DNA of 64,000 nt from Bacteroidota bacterium (lineage in GTDB: Bacteria > Bacteroidota > Bacteroidia > Bacteroidales > F082): assembly GCA_018816765.1 (NCBI GenBank), contig JAHIUX010000007.1, positions 62,001-126,000 of the forward strand. The letters are read 5' to 3'. Shown piece after piece: positions 1 through 8,195 of the stretch; the first letter of the stretch is position 1; every line of letters starts with the position of its first letter. The notes beneath the pieces are model-generated. The model was not told where the DNA came from. It saw nothing but the letters and a program-made list of their open reading frames with translations, and did not search any database. Both the position numbers and the translations under genes were made by a program.

Positions 1-2
1 AA

Positions 3-1073
3 GGCGATGGCGACCTTGATATCCTCATCACCGGCGATACCCGGGCCGGCACTGTTACACACATTTACAGGAACGACAGAAACAATGTGTTTGCGCGAAC
101 AGACGCTTCCATCAGGGGAGTTAAAAGGGGTGTGGCCATCTGGTACGACTATAACCTTGATGGATTTCCTGATGTGTTTGTTACCGGGGCCGATGGGCAG
201 GGAATGTGCTACAGCATGTTGTACGAGAATTTTAATGGGAATTTTTCGCCTGTCAATGTAGGGATTATTCCTTTGAAACAGAGCTATGCGGCAACAGGCG
301 ACTATGACAATGATGGCGACCCCGACCTGCTGGTGATGGGAGAAACAGGCAACGGAAAACTGACAACACGGCTCTACCGGAACGACCGCAACCGCAACTT
401 CACCCGCATTGCCATCCCCTTTGAGCCTGTACGTTCGGGCTTTGCCGACTGGGGCGATTTCGACAACGATGGTGATGTTGACCTGCTTATCAGTGGCGAA
501 TCAGCCAAGGGACCGGTGAGCAAGGTATACCAGAATAACCGCATTTCGGGATTCCGCGATTTGTTTGCCAATGTTGTCGGTTTGTATATGAGCACCGGTC
601 AGTGGGGTGATTTTGACCATGACGGCGACCTCGACATCCTGATTGCCGGACTCACAAACGACTTTCGTTTCCTGACAAAAATTTACCGTAACGACGTTTA
701 CGTGGTGAGCGACACCGCTGCAAAGGGAGAAGAAGAATCAGTTGATATTTTCAATAATTCGGTGGTTGTTCCCGAACACCAGAAACAAGCCTATTTTTTC
801 GTGTACTCGTCGACCTACAGCGACCTTAAGTCGGAAAACAAGAAAGGTTATTTTTTGTTTATCAGTCCGGTGAAAAAGCCTAAAAAGCAATATGAAATGG
901 AGGATGTCTATAGCCGGCTAATCCGCCAGAAATACCCGTCATGGGGACTCATCGACCAGGGAAACATCATCTCTGTGGGGCTTGGCTCAATGGCTGAAGC
1001 GGTTAAATCGCGGCAGCGTGTCATCGACGAATACACCTCTCGCGGCTATACCCTGATCGAAATTGATTGGTAG
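3..1073 (+). CDS. FG-GAP/VCBS repeat protein, 5' truncated by window edge
   Basis: The frame is open from base 3 with no start codon inside the window, so only the C-terminal part (about 356 residues) is seen. It contains at least four calcium-binding-like repeats with the core D-x-D-x-D-G-D-x-D-x-L (for example GDYDNDGDPDLL, GDFDNDGDVDLL, GDFDHDGDLDIL), each about 55 residues apart and followed by a K-x-Y-R/Q-N-x strand. This is the VCBS/FG-GAP beta-propeller pattern of secreted or surface proteins. The last about 120 residues are not repeats and are rich in Lys, Tyr and Glu. I do not recognise that domain and see no type IX sorting signature in it. The protein is probably exported; binding partner and role are unknown. 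Confidence 0.8.
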   Translation, partial: GDGDLDILITGDTRAGTVTHIYRNDRNNVFARTDASIRGVKRGVAIWYDYNLDGFPDVFVTGADGQGMCYSMLYENFNGNFSPVNVGIIPLKQSYAATGDYDNDGDPDLLVMGETGNGKLTTRLYRNDRNRNFTRIAIPFEPVRSGFADWGDFDNDGDVDLLISGESAKGPVSKVYQNNRISGFRDLFANVVGLYMSTGQWGDFDHDGDLDILIAGLTNDFRFLTKIYRNDVYVVSDTAAKGEEESVDIFNNSVVVPEHQKQAYFFVYSSTYSDLKSENKKGYFLFISPVKKPKKQYEMEDVYSRLIRQKYPSWGLIDQGNIISVGLGSMAEAVKSRQRVIDEYTSRGYTLIEIDW

Positions 1074-1117
1074 AAAAGGTTGGCCGGAAATTTATCAGGA
1101 TTTCCACAGTGTTGTGC

Positions 1118-1813
1118 TCAGGGCCTCATCAAGGCTGCTGCAATTCCTTTCTCTACCAGTTCATCCATTACCTTGTAACCTGCTCTTGTCGGATGCACAC
1201 CATCATCGGTATAGGCCTTGTTTAGTGCCCGGTTTTTATCGGCCATGGCCGAATAATAATCAACATAAACAATAAGATTATCAGTGCAATAATCCTTAAT
1301 CATGGTGTTTAATGCCACAATTTTGTCGGTAGGATTCAAACCTGGCCGCCAGGGAAAATCGAAGGCGGGTAACACGGAGCAAATCACGACCCTGATGCCG
1401 TTGGTTCTGGCAAGTTCAGCCATCGAAACAATGTTGCCAAAAATCTGTTCGGTGGTGGCAAGCCCGGTATTTCCGGCGATGTCGTTAATGCCGGCCAGGA
1501 TTACAACCACAGCTGGCTTCAATCCGATCACATCCTGCCTGAAACGAAGCAGCATCTGCGGACTCGTCTGGCCGCTGATTCCCCTGTTGATATACGGCTT
1601 GTTTAGAAAGAAACTGCTGTCGAAAACCGACCAGAATTCAGTAATCGAATTGCCCATAAACACCACCCTGCTCTCGCCGGGGGCTGCAGGGGCTAAGCTG
1701 GCATTTGCATGGGCATACCTGTTGAGGTTCGCCCAGTCGGTGGGCGACTGTTCGTTTTGGCTGTTGGCAAAAAGTGCCATGATGATCAGGATTGATGTGA
1801 AAAAAAATTTCAT
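1118..1813 (-). CDS. SGNH/GDSL-family esterase or lipase, secreted
   Basis: This 231-residue protein starts with a signal peptide (Lys, then a hydrophobic run to about residue 18). It has the SGNH hydrolase blocks in order: GNSIT with the nucleophile Ser56, a Gly in the GISG segment (78-81), GIND with Asn110, and DGVHP with Asp204 and His207 as the rest of the triad. Size and block spacing fit the bacterial GDSL-like lipase/acylhydrolase family, whose members remove acetyl or acyl groups from carbohydrates or lipids in the periplasm or outside the cell. The substrate cannot be read from sequence. It stands alone and converges on the VCBS-repeat gene. Confidence 0.88.
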   Translation of the reverse strand: MKFFFTSILIIMALFANSQNEQSPTDWANLNRYAHANASLAPAAPGESRVVFMGNSITEFWSVFDSSFFLNKPYINRGISGQTSPQMLLRFRQDVIGLKPAVVVILAGINDIAGNTGLATTEQIFGNIVSMAELARTNGIRVVICSVLPAFDFPWRPGLNPTDKIVALNTMIKDYCTDNLIVYVDYYSAMADKNRALNKAYTDDGVHPTRAGYKVMDELVEKGIAAALMRP

Positions 1814-1844
1814 TGCGACAGGTTGGTTAATTCAGGTTATGCTG

Positions 1845-1852
1845 CAAAGATA
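1845..1852 (-). promoter_or_regulatory. -7 promoter box (TATCTTTG) for the SGNH esterase gene
   Basis: The minus strand reads TATCTTTG, an exact match to the Bacteroidota TAnnTTTG box, 32 bases upstream of the start codon. No clear -33 TTG was seen at the usual distance. Confidence 0.5.
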
Positions 1853-2026
1853 AATGGCTTTAGCCTGTGCCGGCTGCTAAAAATAATTTGCCGAAAGCAA
1901 AACCAGCGAATAGAATCAATCTGTATCGGTTTGGTTAATCACCGGAGCGATGCCCAACGAACAAACATTTATAGCAGCTTGTTTCAGAAAGGGTGTCATT
2001 TTCCTGTACTGCTCAGCACTCGTAAG

Positions 2027-2326
2027 TCAATCAATATAAGTTAAGGTGATCAACAGAATAATCACCAGGATACCGAGCAGCGAAGCAATGAAAAAATAGT
2101 CAGCAATTGTTTCGAGTAGCCGTTCGCGTTTATTCTTCAATGTGCGTATCGAAAGGAACGAAAGCACCGTGGAGCATGTTAGCATCACCGCAACAACCGA
2201 GGTCAGCTCATCGATGATGTGGTTTTCGGCAAGGTTGGCGATATGCAGCGAGGTGATCACAAAAAGGCAAAACCCGAGCAGGTTGGCCGAGGTTGCCAGG
2301 ATATGCTGTGATGTGTTGTTTGCCAT
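2027..2326 (-). CDS. Small integral membrane protein of unknown function
   Basis: The 99-residue product has three likely membrane segments (about residues 10-30, 43-60 and 75-97), separated by an acidic stretch with Asp-Glu near residue 40 and a very basic loop (LKNKRERLLE). I recognise no catalytic motif. The pattern of a short first helix ending in LHI, a DE pair, a SFLSIR segment and an E-x-IAD before the last helix looks conserved rather than random, which argues for a real gene. It lies 81 bases downstream of gatD on the same strand. A near-consensus TATCTTTA at 2344-2351 suggests its own promoter. Confidence 0.6.
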   Translation of the reverse strand: MANNTSQHILATSANLLGFCLFVITSLHIANLAENHIIDELTSVVAVMLTCSTVLSFLSIRTLKNKRERLLETIADYFFIASLLGILVIILLITLTYID

Positions 2327-2407
2327 AGGCTCTTTTGTTTGCGTAAAGATAACAAAAGCAAACAGAACCGGCTCAGTTCGGCCTTCAGTAAAAGGTGTTG
2401 GACAGAC

Positions 2408-3793
2408 CTATTTATGCACCTTACGGATGAAATCTTCTACTTCGGGCACGCCACCCTGATACACCAGGTACCCATTGTAAGGCTCGCGTGGCGTAATTTC
2501 GTCGTTTACCGGAGTGAGCATCAGCCGTTTTACCTCAGCGGGATCATCGGTTTGTCCGAGCACCCAGCTCAGTTTAATGAAGGCTACTTCGGGGAGCATA
2601 TTTCCTGTCGGGATGATGCCTTTGGCCATCATGTCGCGGCCGGTATCATACACAAACATATGCACATAGCCCCAGATTGTCTGCAGTGTCATAAACATAT
2701 GCACACCTTTGGCATGGGCCCTTTCGATGGCCGGATACAGTTCCTTGTTTACGTGGCCGAGTCCGGTTCCCACGATGATCACTCCCCGATATCCGGCATC
2801 TGTCAGCGCGTCGAGGGTATCGGGTTTCATGCCAGGATAGTAGTACAACATGGTCACTTCGTCGCTGTAGTAAGGCAGGATGTTCACCTTGCGGTCGTTG
2901 CGGCGTTTGTTGTAGGTTTTGTGTATCGGGCTGATGGTGTTGCGGTTAATCATGGCCAGAGGAGTATCGCCAATGGTGCGGAAGGTTGAGCGGTAGCTCG
3001 AGTGCATTTTCCGTACACGTGTTCCTTTGTGAAGCAAACCGTATTCGTCGGAAGTGGGCCCGAACATACACACCATCACTTCGGCAATATCAGATTGCCC
3101 GGCAGCTTTCATGGCATGCATCAGGTTGAGTGCGGCGTCGGAGCTGGGCCTGTCGCTCGAGCGCTGCGATCCCACAAGGACAACCGGAACGGGCAGGTTC
3201 TGGCACATGAAGGTGAGCGCAGCCCCGGTATGGTGCAGGGTGTCGGTTCCATGACCAACTACGATGCCATCGATGCCCTGTTCAATTTCTTTTCCGATGG
3301 CCTTGGCCAGGCCGATGTATTGCTTTGGGCCCATGTTTTCGCTGAAAACAGCAAAGAGCTTTTCGGTGTCGAGGTTACAGATGTCGGCCAGTTCGGGCAC
3401 GGCGCCGTATAGTTCACCGGGCGAGAAAGCAGGGATGACGGCCCCTGTGCGGTAGTCGAGGCGCGAGGCAATGGTGCCTCCTGTACCAAACAGCTTCACA
3501 TGTGGCAAACCGGGTGTTGTCGGGAACTGTTTTTCGGGAATCTTGTAATTGGCTTTTTTGTAGCCCGTTTCCTTCATTCCGGTAATGGTCCGAATGTCGA
3601 TGCCCACATTGTATCCGGTGGGAATTTTCATCACAATATGCTTGTCGTCATCGTTTTCCGATCGTGGAAGGATGGTCCCGAAAAACCTGCCACGGGTAGT
3701 GTCAACCTCAGCCTGTCCCCACACACGGGTGTTGTATTTCTTGAGTGTCTCAAGCGCATCACCTTTATAACCCTGAAAGATATCTTCGCTCAT
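2408..3793 (-). CDS. gatD: Glu-tRNA(Gln) amidotransferase subunit D, archaeal type
   Basis: GatD is the glutaminase half of the archaeal GatDE enzyme: an L-asparaginase-like domain releases ammonia from Gln or Asn for the GatE subunit. The 461-residue protein has the GatD layout. A N-terminal beta-barrel domain of about 90 residues is absent from plain asparaginases. Then come the asparaginase motifs GTGGTIAS (103-110, with the catalytic Thr) and GHGTDT (180-185, with the Thr-Asp pair), followed by the C-terminal asparaginase subdomain. It starts 8 bases after gatE ends, so the two are one operon and could be made in equal amounts. The N-terminal extension, the length and the gatE partner all argue against a simple type I asparaginase. 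Confidence 0.93.
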   Translation of the reverse strand: MSEDIFQGYKGDALETLKKYNTRVWGQAEVDTTRGRFFGTILPRSENDDDKHIVMKIPTGYNVGIDIRTITGMKETGYKKANYKIPEKQFPTTPGLPHVKLFGTGGTIASRLDYRTGAVIPAFSPGELYGAVPELADICNLDTEKLFAVFSENMGPKQYIGLAKAIGKEIEQGIDGIVVGHGTDTLHHTGAALTFMCQNLPVPVVLVGSQRSSDRPSSDAALNLMHAMKAAGQSDIAEVMVCMFGPTSDEYGLLHKGTRVRKMHSSYRSTFRTIGDTPLAMINRNTISPIHKTYNKRRNDRKVNILPYYSDEVTMLYYYPGMKPDTLDALTDAGYRGVIIVGTGLGHVNKELYPAIERAHAKGVHMFMTLQTIWGYVHMFVYDTGRDMMAKGIIPTGNMLPEVAFIKLSWVLGQTDDPAEVKRLMLTPVNDEITPREPYNGYLVYQGGVPEVEDFIRKVHK

Positions 3794-3801
3794 GCCTTTG
3801 C

Positions 3802-5766
3802 TTATTTGATTTGGTTTGCCAAGTAATTTAATGCAATGTTTCCGGTAGCCATCATACGCAGCTGCCCCATCATCCAGTTTGTTTTGTGGTGCTCGCCCTC
3901 TTTTCTTCTGATGGGAGCAAATTTTTCTTCAAGATACGGAATCTTGCCCAGGATTTCTTCCTTGCTGAAACGCTTGAACTTGATGGAGGCCAATACTGAA
4001 TCAAAATCCATGCGTGGATGGGCAATCAGCTCGGTGAGCATCGGCCAGGCCAGGCTCGGGTCGAGCTGGTTTTTAACCAGGTAGGCAAACAGGTCGTATA
4101 TTTTTTCGACCCTGAACTGCTGTGATTTTTTTTGCTTGCCCATGAGGTTTTTCAGTCGGTGACCAACAAAACATCCCAGGAAACGCGGGTCAATATGCAA
4201 TTCATTGACGATGCGCTCGACGAGCGGGAAGTAGTTTTTCGAGAAAATGTAGGTGTAGGTGTCTTCGGGAACCTGCCATTTTTTTAATTGCTGATACCGT
4301 TCAACAACTTCGGTCGGGATGTTCTTTTTCAGTGAATTGATGTATTCGTCTTCCAGCGGGATAGGGGCGGAGTCAGTATCAGGATACATCCTGTCAGCAC
4401 CTGGCAACACCCTTTCGAAGATGGTGGTGCCATCGGGAAATGACTTTCTTGTTTCGTTTGGAACGCCTTCAAAGGCCATCAGGCAGCGTTCCTCGATCAC
4501 CTCAAGGGCGGTTTTCATGTCGGTTTGTGGTCCCCAGATGATGATGAGTGCATCATCTTTCTTTGCCGACAACAGCTTTCCAATCATCTGCCAGCTTTCG
4601 GCCGAAACTTCCTGATCAAAGGATTCGGTGTGCACCATATTGGGTTTTTCGAGGCAGGCAATCACCTTCAGCCGGTCGCTGATTTCGTTGGCAAACATGT
4701 TACCGGGCTGGGTAAAATGCGACAAAGCGCCTTTGAAACCAGGCAATTTAACTGCCATCACGGCCTGGTTTTCGCCAATGGCTTTGGCCAGAGGGCCGTA
4801 GGTTAAGCCAAGATCCATTCCGGCCAGGCTGTTATGGCTGATGCGCCATTCCTTGTGGCTGGGGAAGCGTTTTTTTAGCTCATCGCGCAGCAACAGCAGC
4901 GACCATTGTCTGAATGCCTCAACGTGGGTCAACTCAGGAATCCAGCGGGTGTGGGCAACACCTTTGATCTCCACACGGGTTCCGCCCTTGCAGCTGACGT
5001 TCACGTCCTGACGTCCGGCACCAATGCCCGAGCGCACCTTGCCAGTGCTCCTGTTGAGAAAACGGATATAGTTGCATGCTTCCATCACCTCGTCGGGATT
5101 CACGCAGTCGGGATAAGTCACCGTTTCAATCAGCGGCATGCCAAGCCTGTCGGTCTTGTAAATGCGCACATGGCCAATGTCGGATATTTCGCGGCATGAG
5201 TCTTCTTCGATGCTTAGCTGAATTAGACGTATTGTCTTGTTTTTCAATGGAATCTCGCCTTCAACACCTATTATTGCCGTGCGCTGAAACCCGGTAGGGA
5301 TGCTTCCGTCGAGGTATTGTTTGCGGGTGATGTGCACCTCGCCCACGATATTCAGCTTCGAAAGCAGCGAAATCTCGATGGCAATGCCAAGTGCTTCGCG
5401 GTCGATGGGGAAAGGCGGGGTGTCGTCAACCTCGTAGGTACAGGCTGTCTCGTTCTTGATCCGGTAAATGATCTCTTTGCGGGTTTTGAATTCCATGAGG
5501 GCTGTGCCGTCATATTCGCCAAGTTCGCTCAGCGTGGGACGCATATGCCGGATGATTTCGGCATCAAAATCGCTGTGCTTGTTATAAAGACCTGCCGGAC
5601 AATGGCAGAATAGTTTTTCTTTGGTGAGCAATTGCTGATGCACTTCGAGGCCCGACATGAATCCAATCCTGTCGTAGGATTCCTGCGTTGCCTCCCGCCT
5701 GTTTACATACCCTGCACTTTGTTTGGTGGCCTCATAATTGGCCTTCGGATCGAAGCTGAAGTCCAT
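3802..5766 (-). CDS. gatE: Glu-tRNA(Gln) amidotransferase subunit E, archaeal type
   Basis: GatE binds mischarged Glu-tRNA(Gln), activates the glutamate with ATP and amidates it with ammonia from GatD. At 654 residues it is far longer than GatB (about 480). Order: the GatB/E cradle with GLEVHQQL (39-46), Cys54/Cys56, YLDGSIPTGFQR (151-162), an acidic EED metal-site segment (187-189) and GRQDVNVS (251-258). Then comes an insert at about 300-430 where GatE carries its AspRS-type domain. The GatE-typical GVPNETR (434-440) and LPGADRMYPDTD (454-465) follow, and the C-terminal helical tail to 654 is YqeY-like. The insert and the LPGA-RMYP-TD motif separate it from bacterial GatB. It is first in the operon with gatD. 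Confidence 0.93.
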   Translation of the reverse strand: MDFSFDPKANYEATKQSAGYVNRREATQESYDRIGFMSGLEVHQQLLTKEKLFCHCPAGLYNKHSDFDAEIIRHMRPTLSELGEYDGTALMEFKTRKEIIYRIKNETACTYEVDDTPPFPIDREALGIAIEISLLSKLNIVGEVHITRKQYLDGSIPTGFQRTAIIGVEGEIPLKNKTIRLIQLSIEEDSCREISDIGHVRIYKTDRLGMPLIETVTYPDCVNPDEVMEACNYIRFLNRSTGKVRSGIGAGRQDVNVSCKGGTRVEIKGVAHTRWIPELTHVEAFRQWSLLLLRDELKKRFPSHKEWRISHNSLAGMDLGLTYGPLAKAIGENQAVMAVKLPGFKGALSHFTQPGNMFANEISDRLKVIACLEKPNMVHTESFDQEVSAESWQMIGKLLSAKKDDALIIIWGPQTDMKTALEVIEERCLMAFEGVPNETRKSFPDGTTIFERVLPGADRMYPDTDSAPIPLEDEYINSLKKNIPTEVVERYQQLKKWQVPEDTYTYIFSKNYFPLVERIVNELHIDPRFLGCFVGHRLKNLMGKQKKSQQFRVEKIYDLFAYLVKNQLDPSLAWPMLTELIAHPRMDFDSVLASIKFKRFSKEEILGKIPYLEEKFAPIRRKEGEHHKTNWMMGQLRMMATGNIALNYLANQIK

Positions 5767-5802
5767 AGTCTTTTGATTAAATCATGACACGTCTAAAACG
5801 GC

Positions 5803-5832
5803 CAAAAGTACAGAAATTTGACTCCCTGACAA
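5803..5832 (-). promoter_or_regulatory. Promoter of the gatE-gatD operon
   Basis: Read on the minus strand: TTG at 5832-5830, a 19-base spacer, then TACTTTTG (5810-5803), matching the Bacteroidota -33/-7 consensus. Predicted transcription start is about 30 bases before the gatE ATG. It is a native-looking promoter driving an archaeal-type operon. Confidence 0.6.
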
Positions 5833-5940
5833 TGCAAAATTGTTCTAAATTAGCCCGAAAATCTCCCCGTTTGTTAAGCTGTTCACAATGAATATAAAAG
5901 CCTTCCCTTGCCATGCTGCTGCAGTGCGGGGTTTATTGAT

Positions 5941-5948
5941 TATTTTTG
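5941..5948 (+). promoter_or_regulatory. -7 box (TATTTTTG) abutting the ostA-like start codon
   Basis: TATTTTTG matches TAnnTTTG and lies only 4 bases before the ATG at 5953. A start of transcription 4-6 bases downstream would fall on the start codon itself, giving a leaderless or nearly leaderless message. No good -33 TTG is present. Confidence 0.4.
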
Positions 5949-5952
5949 CCGC

Positions 5953-7491
5953 ATGAAACAGCCGGTTAGACTTTCACTGTGTTTGCTGATGCTGATGCTA
6001 GCCATGGGTGTTCATGGACAACAACAGCAAAAGACAATTATTCATATTGAGCGGGCCCGGACACAGGAATACGACGAGAGGCTCGGAAAGGACATTGAGC
6101 GCCTCATCGGCAATGTGATTCTGCGGCAGGATTCGACCAGATTTTATTGCGATAGCGCCCACCTGAACCAGAAAACCCGCAATTTCAATGCCTATGGCCA
6201 TGTGCACATCAATGTGAACGACAGCCTCGATATGTTCAGCGACCGTTTGATATATAACGGCATCACGCGCATGGCCGAGATGTTCGACAGTGTCAGGCTG
6301 ATCGACGGGCTTACTGTTCTGAAAACACAATACCTCCTCTACAACCGGCTCACCCAGGTAGCTTCGTATCCCGATAATGGCTTTATCACCAGTGAAGATA
6401 ACAACCTGACCAGCAAAAAAGGCTATTACGATACCAACAAAAAGGAGTTCTATTTCAGGGATGATGTGGTGATGGCCAATCCAGAATACACCGCCTATTC
6501 CGATACCATGGTGTACAACACCACCTCCGAAATTTCATGGTTCTACGGACCAACAATCATCCGCGGGAAAGAAAACACCATCTACTGCGAATACGGCTGG
6601 TACGACACCCGGCTTGATCAGGCTCACCTGAGCAAAAGGGCGAGCATACAGTCGATGGACCAAACCCTGACCGGCGATAAGCTTTTCTACGACCGCCTTA
6701 CCGGCTACGGCAATGCCTGGGGAAACGTAAACATCCTCGACACTACCAACAAAATGCTCATCAAAGGCGATATTGGCAAGCTGTGGGAGGACGAAGGCCG
6801 TTCCTTCGTTACCGGCAAGGCCGAAGCCATTGCCTACGATAAGGAAGACTCGCTGCATATGCATGCCGATACCCTGTTTCTGTTCTTCGACCAGGATAAA
6901 AAGGCCAAAAGCATGTTTGCATACTATGGTGTGAAGTTCTACCGTACCTCCATTCAGGGGAAATGCGATTCGCTAGTGTATCAAATGGCCGACTCAACCA
7001 TCAGGATGTACAGCGATCCGGTGCTCTGGTCAAAGGAAAACCAGATTACTTCCGACTCGATCCACATCGCCATTGTGAACAATACCATCGACTCACTGAT
7101 TATGTACAACTCCGCTTTCATCGCCTCCAGAGACACCATCAAAGGATTCAACCAGATCAAGGGGAAAAACATGGTGGCCTATTTCGTTGAAAATGAATTG
7201 GTGAAAGTGATTGTTGCCGGCAATGCCGAAACCATTTACTGGGTGCGCGAGGAAGATGGCAGCCTGATAGGCATCGATGTGGCCAAAACAAGCAGCATGG
7301 TCATCCGGATGAAAAACAACGAGGTGCAAACCATCAACTATATTCAGCAGCCCAGCCAGGCCATGTTCCCGGAAAAGGAGCTGCCGCCAGCTGAGCAGAA
7401 GCTGAAAGGCTTCCGTTGGCTCGAGAAAGCACGGCCCATGAGCAAGGAAGCCATTTTTCAAGGCGAAGAAGCTGAAAATCCATCACCCTGA
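5953..7491 (+). CDS. OstA/LptA-like lipopolysaccharide transport-associated protein
   Basis: From the ATG at 5953 the 512-residue protein begins with a clear signal peptide (MKQPVRLSLCLLMLMLAMG, cleavage near VHGQ). I prefer this start to the in-frame ATG at 5908, which would put a Cys-rich stretch before the signal. The mature part is a long series of repeated beta-strand units with alternating D-S/T-L/M and Y-N/D patterns (for example FYCDSAHLNQ, MFSDRLIYNG). This is characteristic of the OstA/LptA-type beta-jellyroll that bridges the periplasm in LPS transport. It is longer than E. coli LptA (about 185 residues), as is usual for the Bacteroidota OstA-like family. Its stop overlaps the next start by one base, so the GNAT gene is translationally coupled. 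Confidence 0.78.
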   Translation: MKQPVRLSLCLLMLMLAMGVHGQQQQKTIIHIERARTQEYDERLGKDIERLIGNVILRQDSTRFYCDSAHLNQKTRNFNAYGHVHINVNDSLDMFSDRLIYNGITRMAEMFDSVRLIDGLTVLKTQYLLYNRLTQVASYPDNGFITSEDNNLTSKKGYYDTNKKEFYFRDDVVMANPEYTAYSDTMVYNTTSEISWFYGPTIIRGKENTIYCEYGWYDTRLDQAHLSKRASIQSMDQTLTGDKLFYDRLTGYGNAWGNVNILDTTNKMLIKGDIGKLWEDEGRSFVTGKAEAIAYDKEDSLHMHADTLFLFFDQDKKAKSMFAYYGVKFYRTSIQGKCDSLVYQMADSTIRMYSDPVLWSKENQITSDSIHIAIVNNTIDSLIMYNSAFIASRDTIKGFNQIKGKNMVAYFVENELVKVIVAGNAETIYWVREEDGSLIGIDVAKTSSMVIRMKNNEVQTINYIQQPSQAMFPEKELPPAEQKLKGFRWLEKARPMSKEAIFQGEEAENPSP

Positions 7492-8063
7492 TGTCGTCTG
7501 TCAGGCAAGGGCGAAACGAAATTGGATTGGCGCTGTTGCATGATGACAGCCTCAGCATCCGTCTGCTATTCGTTGAAGACCATGAAAAACTGCTGCATTA
7601 CCTGCAAGGCCTGAGCCGGGAAACAAAAAGCCGGTTTGGTCCACATGCCTTTGACCGCGAAGCGATCAGCACCATTTTTGCTGAAAAGAATGACCTTCAT
7701 CAGGCATATATTGCCATCGAAAAATCCACTGCTGATATCATTGCTTACGCCCTTCTCCGCAAGGGATGGCTGCCATACGACAAGGCACGGCTGAGCGCCT
7801 ATGGCCTTGCCGAAGACCCTGAACACGATTGCACCTTTGCTCCCTCGGTAGCCGATGCCTGGCAGGGCAAAGGGCTGGGCAGCGCGGTGTTCACTTTCGT
7901 CCTGAACGAAATCCGTTCGGCCGGCATCAGGCGCATATTGCTGTGGGGTGGCGTGCAGGCAACAAACCAACGGGCCTGTGGTTTTTACCAAAGGCACGGC
8001 TTCAGGGAACTGGGCCGTTTTGAGCACCATGGCGAAAACTGCGATATGTGTCTGGAACTGTGA
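7491..8063 (+). CDS. GNAT-family N-acetyltransferase
   Basis: The 190-residue protein has the GNAT fold signature. A central strand lies near residues 70-90, followed by a motif A pyrophosphate loop resembling Q/R-G-x-G-L/S in DAWQGKGLGSAVF (about 122-134), which binds acetyl-CoA. A C-terminal motif B segment is NQRACGFYQRHGFRELGR (about 158-175). The acceptor substrate is not predictable. The start ATG overlaps the ostA-like stop (tgATG), so it is probably made from the same message. Link to envelope biogenesis is inference from coupling only. Confidence 0.82.
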   Translation: MSSVRQGRNEIGLALLHDDSLSIRLLFVEDHEKLLHYLQGLSRETKSRFGPHAFDREAISTIFAEKNDLHQAYIAIEKSTADIIAYALLRKGWLPYDKARLSAYGLAEDPEHDCTFAPSVADAWQGKGLGSAVFTFVLNEIRSAGIRRILLWGGVQATNQRACGFYQRHGFRELGRFEHHGENCDMCLEL

Positions 8064-8086
8064 GCCGGCGGTGAATCATTAGGATA

Positions 8087-8120
8087 AATCAGCTGATTTT
8101 CCGGTGAAATCAGGCTGATT
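8087..8120. other. Strong stem-loop between the GNAT and CvfB-like genes
   Basis: The left arm AATCAGCTGATTT (8087-8099) pairs with AAATCA-G-GCTGATT (8107-8120) with one bulged G and a 7-base loop. There is no T-run on either side, so a classical intrinsic terminator is not indicated. It could protect the 3' end of the ostA-GNAT message. Confidence 0.5.
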
Positions 8121-8164
8121 CGCAGCTAATTCTGTGCGTTAAGATGCTTCCCGCCTAATTTCCA

Positions 8165-8190
8165 TACCTTTGTGCCGATATAGGAGAATG
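8165..8190 (+). promoter_or_regulatory. -7 box TACCTTTG and Shine-Dalgarno for the CvfB-like gene
   Basis: TACCTTTG (8165-8172) matches TAnnTTTG, with transcription expected to start near 8178. AGGAG at 8182-8186, 9 bases before the ATG, is a canonical ribosome-binding site. Most genes in this window lack one. Confidence 0.5.
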
Positions 8191-8195
8191 TAATC

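Noticed and set aside
2339-5613. Several plus-strand open frames of 60-216 codons opposite gatD and gatE
   Set aside because: They are shadows of strongly biased coding sequence on the other strand and show no domain or start signals.
2408-5766. Labels 'type I asparaginase' and 'GatB' for the two genes
   Set aside because: The N-terminal barrel of the first, and the inserted domain, length and LPGADRMYP motif of the second, fit GatD and GatE; the operon supports this.
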